Source: Pasteurella canis (GTDB taxonomy: Bacteria; Pseudomonadota; Gammaproteobacteria; Enterobacterales; Pasteurellaceae). Taken from it: 64,000 bases of DNA. Location: positions 1,862,001 to 1,926,000 of the forward strand of contig NZ_UGTV01000015.1 of assembly GCF_900454865.1 (NCBI RefSeq), in the 5' to 3' direction. The position numbers were made by a program, and so were the translations under genes. Within the stretch, counting starts at the first letter, position 1, and each line of letters opens with the position of its first letter. Below the pieces are notes generated by a model. That model did no database searches and was not told the origin of the DNA. It saw nothing but the letters and a program-made list of their open reading frames with translations. Positions 28,912-37,599 of this stretch are shown here, piece by piece.

Positions 28912-28986
28912 AAGATACCTTTTGATATTGAACTGAGAAACGTAGTTTAGCAAAAAAATGTTTGTTTTTTTACCTGTAAATAAAAA

Positions 28987-29000
28987 TTGATCTAGCACAA
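28987..29000. promoter_or_regulatory. FNR-like site upstream of napF
   Basis: TTGAT-CTAG-CACAA matches 8 of 10 positions of TTGAT-N4-ATCAA. A TAAATA at 29021-29026 is placed as a -10 box for a class II FNR promoter (centre about 41 bases upstream of the implied start). Inference. Confidence 0.5.
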
Positions 29001-29105
29001 GAAAAATGGTGTTTTTTCTTTAAATACTCAATTTGGGTAGTATGAATCTCGACCCCTCTCTCCATAATGACAAGTCTAGAAAAAGCTAAATGAAAGGAAT
29101 GTGTA

Positions 29106-29651
29106 ATGACCGTTGAAAACTTACCTCGTCGCCATTTTTTACGTGGGCAGTTTTTAACTTCACTCCAATCAGAACAAGTAAAACAACAGGGTTTTCAAGG
29201 GATCCGTTTACCTTGGTCTGTAGAAAATACACGTTTTATCCGAGATTGTACGCGATGTGATGCCTGTATTGATGTTTGCGAAACGAAAATTCTAATAAAA
29301 GGTGATGGTGGTTTTCCTGAAGTGCAATTTAGCCGAGGAGAATGCACGTTTTGCCAAAAATGTATAGAAGCTTGTTCGCAGCCTATTTTTAGGTCCACAA
29401 ATGAGCCAGCATGGTCACATAAAATTGAGATTAGTGCGAACTGTTTGACGCAAAAATCTGTTGAATGTCGAAGCTGTGAAGATAGTTGTGAAATGCGTGC
29501 AATTCGTTTTAAACGACAGTTAGGTGGTGTTTCACAGCCAATCCTTGAGCTTGAAAGTTGTAATGGTTGTGGCGCATGTATTAAAGGTTGTCCTGTGTCA
29601 GCAATCAGCGTGTTATTTACGGTAAATGAATTGGAAAGAATAAATGACTGA
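29106..29651 (+). CDS. napF: NapF, cytoplasmic iron-sulfur protein
   Basis: 181 residues with cysteine clusters CTRCDACIDVC, CTFCQKCIEAC and CNGCGACIKGC plus C...CRSCEDSC, i.e. several [4Fe-4S] sites. In E. coli NapF is cytoplasmic and helps mature NapA. First gene of napFDAGHBC; AAAGGA precedes the ATG. Overlaps napD by 8 bases. Confidence 0.94.
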   Translation: MTVENLPRRHFLRGQFLTSLQSEQVKQQGFQGIRLPWSVENTRFIRDCTRCDACIDVCETKILIKGDGGFPEVQFSRGECTFCQKCIEACSQPIFRSTNEPAWSHKIEISANCLTQKSVECRSCEDSCEMRAIRFKRQLGGVSQPILELESCNGCGACIKGCPVSAISVLFTVNELERIND

Positions 29652-29916
29652 ACAAATTACAATGGAAAATGCAGTAGATTGGCATGTATGTGGCTTAATT
29701 GTACAAGGTAAGCCAAACAAAATTGATGCAATTCAGACCGCACTTTTAGCGATGCCACATACTGAAATTCCCGTGTTTGATGCAGAAAAGGGGAAACTTG
29801 TTGTTGTCATGCAATCACACGATAAACATGTATTACATGAGCAAATGGAAGCGACAAGAGATATTGATGGCGTCATTGATGTATCGCTGGTTTACCATCA
29901 ACAAGATGAAAATTAA
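29644..29916 (+). CDS. napD: NapD, chaperone for NapA
   Basis: 90 residues. NapD binds the twin-arginine signal peptide of NapA and holds back export until cofactor is loaded. The ferredoxin-like fold is seen in [19 protein letters not shown] and [14 protein letters not shown]. Overlaps napF, precedes napA by 38 bases, and has an uptake signal inside at 29737-29745. Confidence 0.93.
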   Translation: MTEQITMENAVDWHVCGLIVQGKPNKIDAIQTALLAMPHTEIPVFDAEKGKLVVVMQSHDKHVLHEQMEATRDIDGVIDVSLVYHQQDEN

Positions 29917-29954
29917 TAAAACATAGAACGATTCAATATAGTGGGGGAAACGCT

Positions 29955-32447
29955 ATGAATATGACTTTAAGTCGTCGTGACTTTATGAAAACAAATGCTG
30001 CAGTTGCTGCGGCAACAGTAGCAGGATTGGCTATTCCAGTCAAAAATGTAGAGGCGGCTACTGATAAAACCATCAAATGGGACAAGGCACCTTGTCGTTT
30101 TTGTGGAACAGGGTGTAGTGTTTTAGTCGGAACACAAAATGGTCGTGTTGTTGCTTCACAAGGTGACCCAGATGCAGAAGTGAACCGTGGTTTAAACTGT
30201 ATTAAAGGCTATTTTTTACCGAAAATCATGTATGGTAAAGACCGCTTAACTTCACCAATGTTGCGTATGAAAAATGGTAAGTTTGATAAAAATGGGGAGT
30301 TTACGCCTGTTTCTTGGGATCAAGCATTTACCATCATGGCAGAAAAATTCAAAAAAGCGCTGAAAGAAAAAGGTCCTAATGGTGCAGGGATGTTTACTTC
30401 TGGTCAATCAACCATTTTTGAAGGAATTGCCAAATCAAAATTATTCAAAGCGGGCTTACGTTCAAACAATATTGACCCCAATGCACGTCACTGTATGGCA
30501 TCAGCGGCAGTTGCGTTTATGCGTACTTTTGGTATGGATGAGCCAATGGGTTGTTATGATGATATTGAAAAAGCAGATGCCTTTGTACTTTGGGGTTCTA
30601 ATATGGCGGAAATGCACCCAATTTTGTGGTCACGTATTTCTGATCGTCGTTTATCTCACCCTCATGTAAAAGTTGCTGTCCTTTCTACTTTTGAGCATCG
30701 TTCATTTGAATTAGCTGACTTAGGCATAATTTTCACACCACAGGCAGATCTCGCCATTATGAATTACATTGCGAATTATTTAATTGAACATAACGCAATT
30801 GATCATGACTTTATTCAGAAACATACGAAGTTTAAACGTGGTGAAACAGATATCGGTTATGGCTTAAGAGAAACGCACCCATTGGAGCAAGCTGCGAAAA
30901 ATGTCAAAACTGCTGGCAAAATGCACGACAGTGATTTTGAAGAATATAAAAAACTCGTTGCTCCATACACGCTTGAAAAAACACACGAAATTTCTGGTGT
31001 AGCAAAAGATCAGCTTGAAGCATTAGCGAAAATGTATGCTGATCCAAATTTAAATATTGTTTCATTCTGGACAATGGGTTTTAACCAACATACTCGTGGT
31101 GTATGGGCTAACCACTTGATTTATAACATTCATTTATTGACTGGTAAGATTTCAAAACCAGGTTGTGGTCCATTCTCATTGACAGGCCAACCATCAGCTT
31201 GTGGTACGGCACGTGAGGTGGGTACATTTGCACACCGCTTACCAGCAGATTTAGTGGTGACTAATCCAAAACATGTTGAAAAAGCAGAGAAGCTTTGGAA
31301 ATTGCCAAAAGGTGTGATTCAAACACAAGTAGGTTACCATGCTGTTGCACAAGACCGAGCCTTAAAAGATAAGAAAATGAATGTGTTATGGCAAATGTGT
31401 ACCAATAACATGCAAGGCGGTCCAAATATTAATCAGGAGCGTTTTCCGGGTTGGCGTGATGAAGAAAACTTCATTATCGTTTCAGATCCTTATCCAACAG
31501 TTTCTGCATTAGCCGCCGACTTGATTTTACCAACTGCAATGTGGGTAGAAAAAGAAGGTGCTTATGGTAATGCTGAGCGTCGTACACAATTTTGGTATCA
31601 ACAAGTGAAAGCGCCAGGTGAGTCTAAATCTGATGTATGGCAATTAGTTGAGTTTTCTAAATATTTTACTACTGATGAAATGTGGCCTGCAGAAGTCTTG
31701 GCTGCGAATCCTGAATATAAAGGCAAAACTCTTTATGAAGTGTTATTCCGCAATGGTCAAGTAGACAAATTCCAAGTCCCAACAGATAAACCGGGTTATT
31801 TAAACGATGAAGCAGAACATTTCGGTTTCTATTTACAGAAAGGGCTATTTGAAGAATATGCTGTATTTGGTCGTGGTCATGGCCATGATTTAGCGGACTT
31901 CGAGGTATATCACAAAGCACGTGGTTTACGTTGGCCAGTGGTTGATGGTAAAGAAACTTTATGGCGTTATCGTGAAGGTTATGATCCATATGTGAAAGAA
32001 GGCGAAGGTGTTGCATTCTATGGCTACCCAGATAAACGCGCGATCATCTTATCTGTACCTTATGAGCCACCAGCAGAAGCACCAGATGCAGAATATGACT
32101 TATGGTTAAGTACAGGGCGTGTATTAGAACATTGGCATACTGGCACAATGACACGTCGCGTACCAGAATTACACCGTTCATTCCCAAATAACTTAGTTTG
32201 GATGCACCCATTAGATGCGAAAGCACGTGGTTTACGCCATGGAGACAAGGTGAAAGTAAGTTCACGCCGTGGTGAAATTATTTCTCACCTAGATACACGT
32301 GGACGTAACAAAGTGCCACAAGGCTTAGTTTATACCACTTTCTTTGATGCTGGTCAGCTAGCAAACTATTTAACCTTAGATGCGACTGATCCTATTTCAA
32401 AAGAAACTGACTTCAAAAAATGTGCAGTAAAAGTGGAAAAAGCGTAA
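29955..32447 (+). CDS. napA: periplasmic nitrate reductase catalytic subunit
   Basis: 830-residue molybdopterin enzyme reducing nitrate to nitrite in the periplasm. The N-terminus has a Tat signal ([19 protein letters not shown]). A [4Fe-4S] cluster motif (CRFCGTGC ... LNCIKGY) follows, and ARHCMASA carries the Cys ligand to molybdenum. C-terminal dinucleotide-binding blocks include [22 protein letters not shown]. Length and order match NapA. Electrons come from NapC and NapGH through NapB. Confidence 0.97.
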   Translation: MNMTLSRRDFMKTNAAVAAATVAGLAIPVKNVEAATDKTIKWDKAPCRFCGTGCSVLVGTQNGRVVASQGDPDAEVNRGLNCIKGYFLPKIMYGKDRLTSPMLRMKNGKFDKNGEFTPVSWDQAFTIMAEKFKKALKEKGPNGAGMFTSGQSTIFEGIAKSKLFKAGLRSNNIDPNARHCMASAAVAFMRTFGMDEPMGCYDDIEKADAFVLWGSNMAEMHPILWSRISDRRLSHPHVKVAVLSTFEHRSFELADLGIIFTPQADLAIMNYIANYLIEHNAIDHDFIQKHTKFKRGETDIGYGLRETHPLEQAAKNVKTAGKMHDSDFEEYKKLVAPYTLEKTHEISGVAKDQLEALAKMYADPNLNIVSFWTMGFNQHTRGVWANHLIYNIHLLTGKISKPGCGPFSLTGQPSACGTAREVGTFAHRLPADLVVTNPKHVEKAEKLWKLPKGVIQTQVGYHAVAQDRALKDKKMNVLWQMCTNNMQGGPNINQERFPGWRDEENFIIVSDPYPTVSALAADLILPTAMWVEKEGAYGNAERRTQFWYQQVKAPGESKSDVWQLVEFSKYFTTDEMWPAEVLAANPEYKGKTLYEVLFRNGQVDKFQVPTDKPGYLNDEAEHFGFYLQKGLFEEYAVFGRGHGHDLADFEVYHKARGLRWPVVDGKETLWRYREGYDPYVKEGEGVAFYGYPDKRAIILSVPYEPPAEAPDAEYDLWLSTGRVLEHWHTGTMTRRVPELHRSFPNNLVWMHPLDAKARGLRHGDKVKVSSRRGEIISHLDTRGRNKVPQGLVYTTFFDAGQLANYLTLDATDPISKETDFKKCAVKVEKA

Positions 32448-32470
32448 TTCGTTAAATTTAATGAGGAATG

Positions 32471-32502
32471 ACCGCACTTATTATCTAAATAGTAAGTGCG
32501 GT
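32471..32502 (+). repeat. uptake-signal hairpin between napA and napG
   Basis: Two opposed uptake signals form a perfect 10-bp stem (32471-32480 with 32493-32502) and 12-base loop inside the operon, with no T-run. It could tune the relative expression or processing of the napFDA and napGHBC parts. Confidence 0.8.
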
Positions 32503-32513
32503 TGGAAAACTAA

Positions 32514-33266
32514 ATGAAAAAACCTGTTGTGAGTCCCGAACGTCGTCGATTTTTTAAAGAAGCTACCCGCACAGCCTGTGGGTTAGCTGGTGTTGGCTTG
32601 CTATTAGGATTGCAACAAAAACAAAGTTTAGCACGAGAAGGTGTAGCATTACGTCCACCCTTTGCTATTGCCGATGAGCAGGCCTTTTCAGCAGCCTGTA
32701 TCCGCTGTGGGCAATGTGTCCAAGCTTGTCCTTACGATATGTTACATTTGGCGTCCTTGTTATCGCCGATGGAAGCAGGCACGCCTTATTTTATTGCTCG
32801 TGATAAACCTTGTGAAATGTGTGAAGACATTCCTTGTGCTAAAGCTTGTCCAACAGGTGCATTAGATAATCAAGCGACAGATATTAATGAAGCACGTATG
32901 GGCTTATCAGTCCTACTCGATCAGGAAACTTGTTTGAACTGGCAAGGGTTACGTTGTGATGTGTGTTATCGCGTTTGTCCTTTGATTGGCAAAGCGATTA
33001 CGCTTGAAATGCAACATAATGATCGTTCTGATAAACATGCAAAATTTATCCCAACTGTCCATTCAAGTGCTTGTACAGGTTGTGGTAAATGTGAGGAAGC
33101 TTGTGTGCTTGAAATTGCTGCAATCAAAGTGTTACCAATGGATTTAGCAAAAGGTATGTTAGGGCAACATTATCGTTTAGGTTGGGAAGAGAAAGAAAAA
33201 GCAGGTCATTCACTTGCGCCAGAAGGCATTATTACTCTACCAACTCGTTTACCAGAGAGTTTGTAA
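32514..33266 (+). CDS. napG: NapG, periplasmic quinol-oxidation iron-sulfur protein
   Basis: 250 residues. N-terminal twin-arginine signal ([23 protein letters not shown]). Four [4Fe-4S] clusters: [35 protein letters not shown] and [11 protein letters not shown]. With NapH it forms a quinol dehydrogenase feeding NapC/NapB. Stop and the napH start share a base (TAATG). Confidence 0.95.
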   Translation: MKKPVVSPERRRFFKEATRTACGLAGVGLLLGLQQKQSLAREGVALRPPFAIADEQAFSAACIRCGQCVQACPYDMLHLASLLSPMEAGTPYFIARDKPCEMCEDIPCAKACPTGALDNQATDINEARMGLSVLLDQETCLNWQGLRCDVCYRVCPLIGKAITLEMQHNDRSDKHAKFIPTVHSSACTGCGKCEEACVLEIAAIKVLPMDLAKGMLGQHYRLGWEEKEKAGHSLAPEGIITLPTRLPESL

Positions 33267-34141
33267 TGGCAAATTCACCAAAATATACAGGCAAAGAAGC
33301 GCGAGAAAAATTAGGCTGGTGGTATGCGAATCGTTTTTTATTTTGGCGACGTTTAACCCAGCTGAGTATCTTAGCAATGTTTTTAAGCGGACCTTATTTA
33401 GGTGTATGGATTTTAAAGGGTAATTATAGTAGTAGCCTTTTTTTAGATCTTATCCCAATGTCTGATCCTTTAATTATGGCAGAAAGTCTTGCTACGGGAT
33501 TTCTACCAACGATGACTGCCCTGTTAGGTGTTGTCATTGTTATCGCTAGTTATGCATTGCTTGGTAGTAGAGTATTTTGTGCTTGGGTTTGCCCATTAAA
33601 TGTTGTGACCGATGTGGCAGCTTGGCTAAGACGTAAACTAGGGATTCGTCAATCGGCGAAAATACCTCGTGGGTTACGCTACGGTATTTTGTTAATGATT
33701 CTTATCGGTAGTGCAGTCAGTGGCTTATTACTCTGGGAATGGTTAAATCCAGTTGCTGCTCTAGGGCGAGCATTAATTTATGGTTTTGGCGCGACAGCTT
33801 GGCTTGTTTTAGCGGTTTTTTTATTTGATTTATTCATTGTTGAACACGGGTGGTGTGGGCATTTATGCCCAATTGGTGCAGCCTATGGTGTCATTGGCGC
33901 AAAAGGAATATTACGCATTAAAGTAGAGCATCGTAGTCAATGTGATAACTGCATGGATTGCTATAACGTTTGCCCTGAACCACAAGTGTTACGTGCACCT
34001 TTACATGGAAAAAATAATGAAAGTCCATTAGTGCTTTCAAAAGATTGTATCAGTTGTGGACGTTGTATCGACGTTTGCCCTGAGAAAGTATTTATCTTTA
34101 CAACTCGATTTAATAATTCAATTAGTCATTCGGGGGAGTGA
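33266..34141 (+). CDS. napH: NapH, membrane quinol dehydrogenase subunit
   Basis: 291 residues with four or five membrane segments, conserved CAWVCPLNVVTD and CGHLCPIGAAYG loops, and two C-terminal cytoplasmic [4Fe-4S] motifs (CDNCMDCYNVCP, CISCGRCIDVCP). I chose the ATG at 33266, which overlaps the napG stop and gives the usual MANSPKYTG-type start; a longer frame from 33182 would lie inside napG. Confidence 0.94.
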   Translation: MANSPKYTGKEAREKLGWWYANRFLFWRRLTQLSILAMFLSGPYLGVWILKGNYSSSLFLDLIPMSDPLIMAESLATGFLPTMTALLGVVIVIASYALLGSRVFCAWVCPLNVVTDVAAWLRRKLGIRQSAKIPRGLRYGILLMILIGSAVSGLLLWEWLNPVAALGRALIYGFGATAWLVLAVFLFDLFIVEHGWCGHLCPIGAAYGVIGAKGILRIKVEHRSQCDNCMDCYNVCPEPQVLRAPLHGKNNESPLVLSKDCISCGRCIDVCPEKVFIFTTRFNNSISHSGE

Positions 34142-34146
34142 TCAAA

Positions 34147-34572
34147 ATGAGAAAAAGTATCTTAATTTTAACCGCACTTTTTGCTTTCGCTGCACAGGCT
34201 GAAGAGGCGAAAGTTGGACATGGTATACAAGATTCACCAGAATATGTTGAGCCTGCGTTTCACAGTGCACCTAAAGAAAGTGGTTTATCGCCATTGAACT
34301 ATGTGAATCAGCCACCAATGGTGCCACATGCGACAAAAAATTATCAAGTCACTAAAAATATTAACCAATGCTTAACTTGCCATAGTCCAGAAGCTTCTCG
34401 TGTGACTGGCGCAACGCGTATTAGCCCAACCCATTTTATGGATCGGGATGGGAATATTATTGGAGGCACATCTCCACGTCGTTACTTCTGTCTACAATGC
34501 CATGTCTCTCAATCTGATGTGGAACCTATTGTTCAAAATGAATTTAAACCAATGGCTGGCTTCGGCAAATAA
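34147..34572 (+). CDS. napB: NapB, periplasmic dihaem cytochrome c
   Basis: 141 residues. Signal peptide MRKSILILTALFAFAAQA, then two c-type haem sites, CLTCH and CLQCH. Electron-transfer partner of NapA. The ATG at 34147 is preferred over a GTG at 34138 because GGGGGAG lies 9 bases ahead and the signal peptide starts there. An uptake signal (34171-34179) encodes part of the signal peptide. Confidence 0.95.
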   Translation: MRKSILILTALFAFAAQAEEAKVGHGIQDSPEYVEPAFHSAPKESGLSPLNYVNQPPMVPHATKNYQVTKNINQCLTCHSPEASRVTGATRISPTHFMDRDGNIIGGTSPRRYFCLQCHVSQSDVEPIVQNEFKPMAGFGK

Positions 34573-34587
34573 GTTAAGGATTGAATT

Positions 34588-35181
34588 ATGTTGAACTTAA
34601 TTAAACGCTTTTGGAAATGGTTCCGCACACCAAGTCGTATTGCGGTAGGGACCTTGATTACACTTGCTTTTATTGCAGGGATCGTTTCATGGGTAGGTTT
34701 CAACTATGGTATGGAACAAACTAATACGGAAGAGTTTTGTGTGAGTTGCCATAGCAATGATGTCTATCCTGAATATCTACATACTGCCCATTATCAAAAT
34801 CGTAGTGGTGTGAAAGCAACTTGTCCAGATTGCCATGTACCACATGAATTTATCCCTAAAATGATTCGTAAATTACAAGCAAGCCGTGAAGTTTACGCCC
34901 ATGTGATGGGATATACCGATACGATTGATAAATTCAATTCTCGTCGCTTACACATGGCTGAACGTGAATGGGCAAGATTAAAAGCCAATGATTCACAAGA
35001 ATGCCGTAACTGTCATAATTTTGAGAATATGGATTTTAGCCAACAAAAAACAGTGGCGGAGAAAATGCACACTTTGGCAGTACAGGAAGGTAAAACCTGT
35101 ATTGATTGCCATAAAGGTATTGCACACCAATTACCTGATATGAGTGGTGTTGAGTCTGGTTTTAGTGTAGAACAAAAATAA
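34588..35181 (+). CDS. napC: NapC, membrane-anchored tetrahaem cytochrome c
   Basis: 197 residues with one N-terminal anchor (about 18-40) and four CxxCH sites (CVSCH, CPDCH, CRNCH, CIDCH). Passes electrons from quinol to NapAB. Last gene of the operon, with a terminator at 35212-35239. Confidence 0.96.
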   Translation: MLNLIKRFWKWFRTPSRIAVGTLITLAFIAGIVSWVGFNYGMEQTNTEEFCVSCHSNDVYPEYLHTAHYQNRSGVKATCPDCHVPHEFIPKMIRKLQASREVYAHVMGYTDTIDKFNSRRLHMAEREWARLKANDSQECRNCHNFENMDFSQQKTVAEKMHTLAVQEGKTCIDCHKGIAHQLPDMSGVESGFSVEQK

Positions 35182-35211
35182 TTATTTCCCCTCACTTATT
35201 GCTCTCAGATT

Positions 35212-35239
35212 AATCTGCATCTCTTTGGAGTTGCAGATT
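35212..35239 (+). terminator. nap operon terminator
   Basis: AATCTGCA / TGCAGATT stem with an inner CTC/GAG pairing, followed by TTTTTTATTTTT. Confidence 0.88.
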
Positions 35240-35295
35240 TTTTTATTTTTCGATCTTATTCACAAATTCAGAACATCAAAAGTGAATAGATACAG

Positions 35296-35304
35296 ACCGC
35301 ACTT
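35296..35304 (-). repeat. DNA uptake signal upstream of dprA
   Basis: ACCGCACTT in the 43 bases before dprA, a gene whose product handles the DNA that these signals recruit. Confidence 0.9.
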
Positions 35305-35338
35305 TACATTCTTTTCTTTTTGTTAAGAGTGAAAATAG

Positions 35339-36484
35339 ATGGATCAGATGATTAATTTGTTATTACGGCTGAACCAGATTCCACGACTAGGGGCTGCACG
35401 TATTCAACATTTGTTAACCCAAGTCAGCATGGATGATTTATTACAATATGATACTGTCGCATTAAAACAATTAGGCTGGACAGAACAACAAATTAGGCGT
35501 TGGCAACAACCAGAAATGAAATACATTGAACCAGCGTTGTGTTGGGCAGAACAAGTTGGGAATCAGATAATACATTATTGGCAAGCCGAATACCCTTATT
35601 TATTACAGCAAATTGATAGTGCACCGCCATTACTATTTATTCAAGGGGATCTTTCTGTGCTCTCTCGACCTCAAATGGCGATAGTGGGCAGCCGATATTG
35701 CTCTCACTATGGTGAATATTGGTCAAAATATTTTGCTACAGAGTTAAGCTTAGCAAATTTTATTGTGACTAGTGGATTAGCATTAGGTATTGATGGATTT
35801 TGCCATCAAGCCGTAGTGGATATACAGGGAAAAACAATTGCAGTCTTGGGCAGTGGTTTAGAGTATCTCTATCCTTACAAACATCGACATTTAGCCACGA
35901 GTATTGTGGAGTATGGTGGGGCTTTAGTATCAGAATTTTTACCCAGTCAACCACCACTTGCAGAGAATTTTCCACGCCGTAATCGTATCATTAGCGGTTT
36001 ATCTTTAGGTACGTTAGTTATTGAGGCAAATGAGCGCAGTGGTTCATTAATTACAGCGCGTTATGCATTGGAACAAAATCGTGATGTTTTTGCTTTACCA
36101 AGCAATATTCAAAATGAATGTAGTCGAGGTTGCCATCAATTGATTAAACAAGGTGCATTTTTAGTGGAAAATGTACAGGATATGTTAGACAATCTTTCAC
36201 TATGCCACGTTGAAAGTTGCACTATCGCGCCGACACACTCAGTTCTTTGTCAGCCAACTGAAACATTAATGACACATGTTTATCAATCGAATGTGAAACA
36301 AACAGAGGTTTCCACTGAGCCTGCCTATCCAGATCTTTTCGCACAGATTAGCTATAGCCCGATTGGAATTGATGAGCTAGCACAAAAACTGGACTTATCC
36401 GTAGAGAGTTTATTGATCCAATTATTAGAATTAGAGCTGCAGGCGTTAATTGTTACTGAAAACGGATTGTATCGGCGAGCTTAA
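35339..36484 (+). CDS. dprA: DNA processing protein DprA
   Basis: 381 residues. Loads RecA on incoming single-stranded DNA during natural transformation. The Rossmann-like core shows GSRYCSHYG, SGLALGIDGFCHQAV, AVLGSGLEYLYPYKH, FPRRNRIISGLS and EANERSGSLITARYALEQ. An N-terminal HhH/SAM-like region (IPRLGAARIQHLL) and a C-terminal winged helix (about 330-380) complete the family layout. Intact, in keeping with the many uptake signals in this genome. In Haemophilus dprA is CRP-S (Sxy) controlled; I did not find a clear CRP-S box. Confidence 0.95.
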   Translation: MDQMINLLLRLNQIPRLGAARIQHLLTQVSMDDLLQYDTVALKQLGWTEQQIRRWQQPEMKYIEPALCWAEQVGNQIIHYWQAEYPYLLQQIDSAPPLLFIQGDLSVLSRPQMAIVGSRYCSHYGEYWSKYFATELSLANFIVTSGLALGIDGFCHQAVVDIQGKTIAVLGSGLEYLYPYKHRHLATSIVEYGGALVSEFLPSQPPLAENFPRRNRIISGLSLGTLVIEANERSGSLITARYALEQNRDVFALPSNIQNECSRGCHQLIKQGAFLVENVQDMLDNLSLCHVESCTIAPTHSVLCQPTETLMTHVYQSNVKQTEVSTEPAYPDLFAQISYSPIGIDELAQKLDLSVESLLIQLLELELQALIVTENGLYRRA

Positions 36485-36499
36485 ATATGATTAAAATAT

Positions 36500-36528
36500 A
36501 CCGCACTTTAGTTGGAATAAAGTGCGGT
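36500..36528 (+). terminator. uptake-signal hairpin terminator after dprA
   Basis: Perfect 11-bp stem of opposed uptake signals (36500-36510 with 36518-36528) followed by TCTTTTTT. Confidence 0.88.
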
Positions 36529-36896
36529 TCTTTTTTATAGCACAGCGCGTTAGCTGTGTCGATTCTTGAGGATGGTACTAAGAGTCTGCTGGATGTCCGT
36601 TTTGAAAAAGATCTGGTATATTTTTACTGTTGTATCAAATAGACTCAAAGTAAATAGATAGTTTGGCATGGGGCGCCTAAAACAAAAACTCCGTTAATTC
36701 ATATCACATAGCCTTATGTGGTAAGCAAAATAAAGTAGCGTATCCTTAGTTTGAACTTATGAGTATGATAAGAAGTAAGTAATATAAAATATGATGTAAG
36801 ATGGGCTAATAGATTGAAATGTAATCAGATTTTCTTTATTATTTTTTCTATATTTATCTAAAAATTAGCAATATAAACGAGCACACAAAAATCGTT
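36529..36896. other. about 370-base gap without a recognised gene
   Basis: Contains a short dyad CACAGC-GCGTTA-GCTGTG near 36541 and an open stretch of about 35 codons that stops near 36651 (ILEDGTKSLLDVRF...), less AT-rich than what follows. It may be a remnant of a lost gene; I recognise nothing. The last 150 bases are AT-rich and probably hold the promoter of the next gene. Confidence 0.4.
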
Positions 36897-37496
36897 ATGA
36901 CAGATAAACAATTTGCATTTTTACAGCGTTTTTTATTTCTTTTTTATCGCCATAAGAAATGGATTTTTATTCATTGGGGGATATTTGGTTTTCTTGGATT
37001 GTTTTTGTTATTAATTGAAGCAAACCTTATTATCTTTAATGATGCAGGAATAAAATATGCATCTTATTATGATTTGACTGTTGAGATTAAAGACAATCGT
37101 GTTTATGGTAAGTTAAATCAATATATTGAAGTAAAGCACAGAAATAATCATTGCTATACTGCACATTGTGGTTTCCCGAATGAGGGGCATTATACCTTAT
37201 CTGAGTTGCAATTTATAACAGTGAATGGTGAAGATTTTATTAAGAAAATGTGCGTGAAAAATTCAGCTTGTTACCAAAATTTATTTGATGAACATATTGA
37301 GGCATATGTTAAAAAGCAACGTCATTATTTGATAGATGAATATGGGAGAATATTTTGGTTGCTTGTTTTGACGAGTTTTCTTTCTTTTCCTTTTATGCCT
37401 TATCAACTCGAGCATGCTAAGCAACGTTATCGTAAAATGCAAGAGGATGTAGAATTTATTCAAGTCAAAATTGAAGAAACGACGATTGAGTTATAA
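36897..37496 (+). CDS. membrane protein of unknown function
   Basis: 199 residues. Two likely membrane segments, about 20-46 (WIFIHWGIFGFLGLFLLLIE) and 148-168 (FWLLVLTSFLSFPFMP), enclose a ~100-residue soluble part with four to five cysteines (HCYTAHC, KMCVKNSAC), probably periplasmic. A charged, coiled C-terminus (HAKQRYRKMQEDVEF) follows. Clearly AT-rich, with a weak ribosome site. No family recognised; possibly an orphan acquired between dprA and lptD. Confidence 0.6.
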   Translation: MTDKQFAFLQRFLFLFYRHKKWIFIHWGIFGFLGLFLLLIEANLIIFNDAGIKYASYYDLTVEIKDNRVYGKLNQYIEVKHRNNHCYTAHCGFPNEGHYTLSELQFITVNGEDFIKKMCVKNSACYQNLFDEHIEAYVKKQRHYLIDEYGRIFWLLVLTSFLSFPFMPYQLEHAKQRYRKMQEDVEFIQVKIEETTIEL

Positions 37497-37533
37497 GTAC
37501 TATTAATAATAAACAAAATTTTGCTAAAAATAG

Positions 37534-37542
37534 ACCGCACTT
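37534..37542 (-). repeat. DNA uptake signal
   Basis: ACCGCACTT in the short gap before the lptD terminator. Confidence 0.9.
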
Positions 37543-37554
37543 TTCGTCTAAAAA

Positions 37555-37578
37555 TAAGGCACTGGAATCAGTGCCTTA
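37555..37578 (-). terminator. lptD terminator
   Basis: 10-bp perfect stem (37555-37564 with 37569-37578), GAAT loop, followed by TTTTTAG on the minus strand. Confidence 0.85.
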
Positions 37579-37599
37579 ATAAGTTAATTGAATGCAGAT

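Noticed and set aside
28912-28998. N-terminal extension of NarQ from ATG 28998
   Set aside because: Would occupy the napF promoter region; the GTG at 28911 has a good ribosome site and yields the family's usual length.
33182-33265. Longer NapH starting inside napG
   Set aside because: The extra residues are a frame-shifted reading of napG; the TAATG start gives the expected N-terminus.
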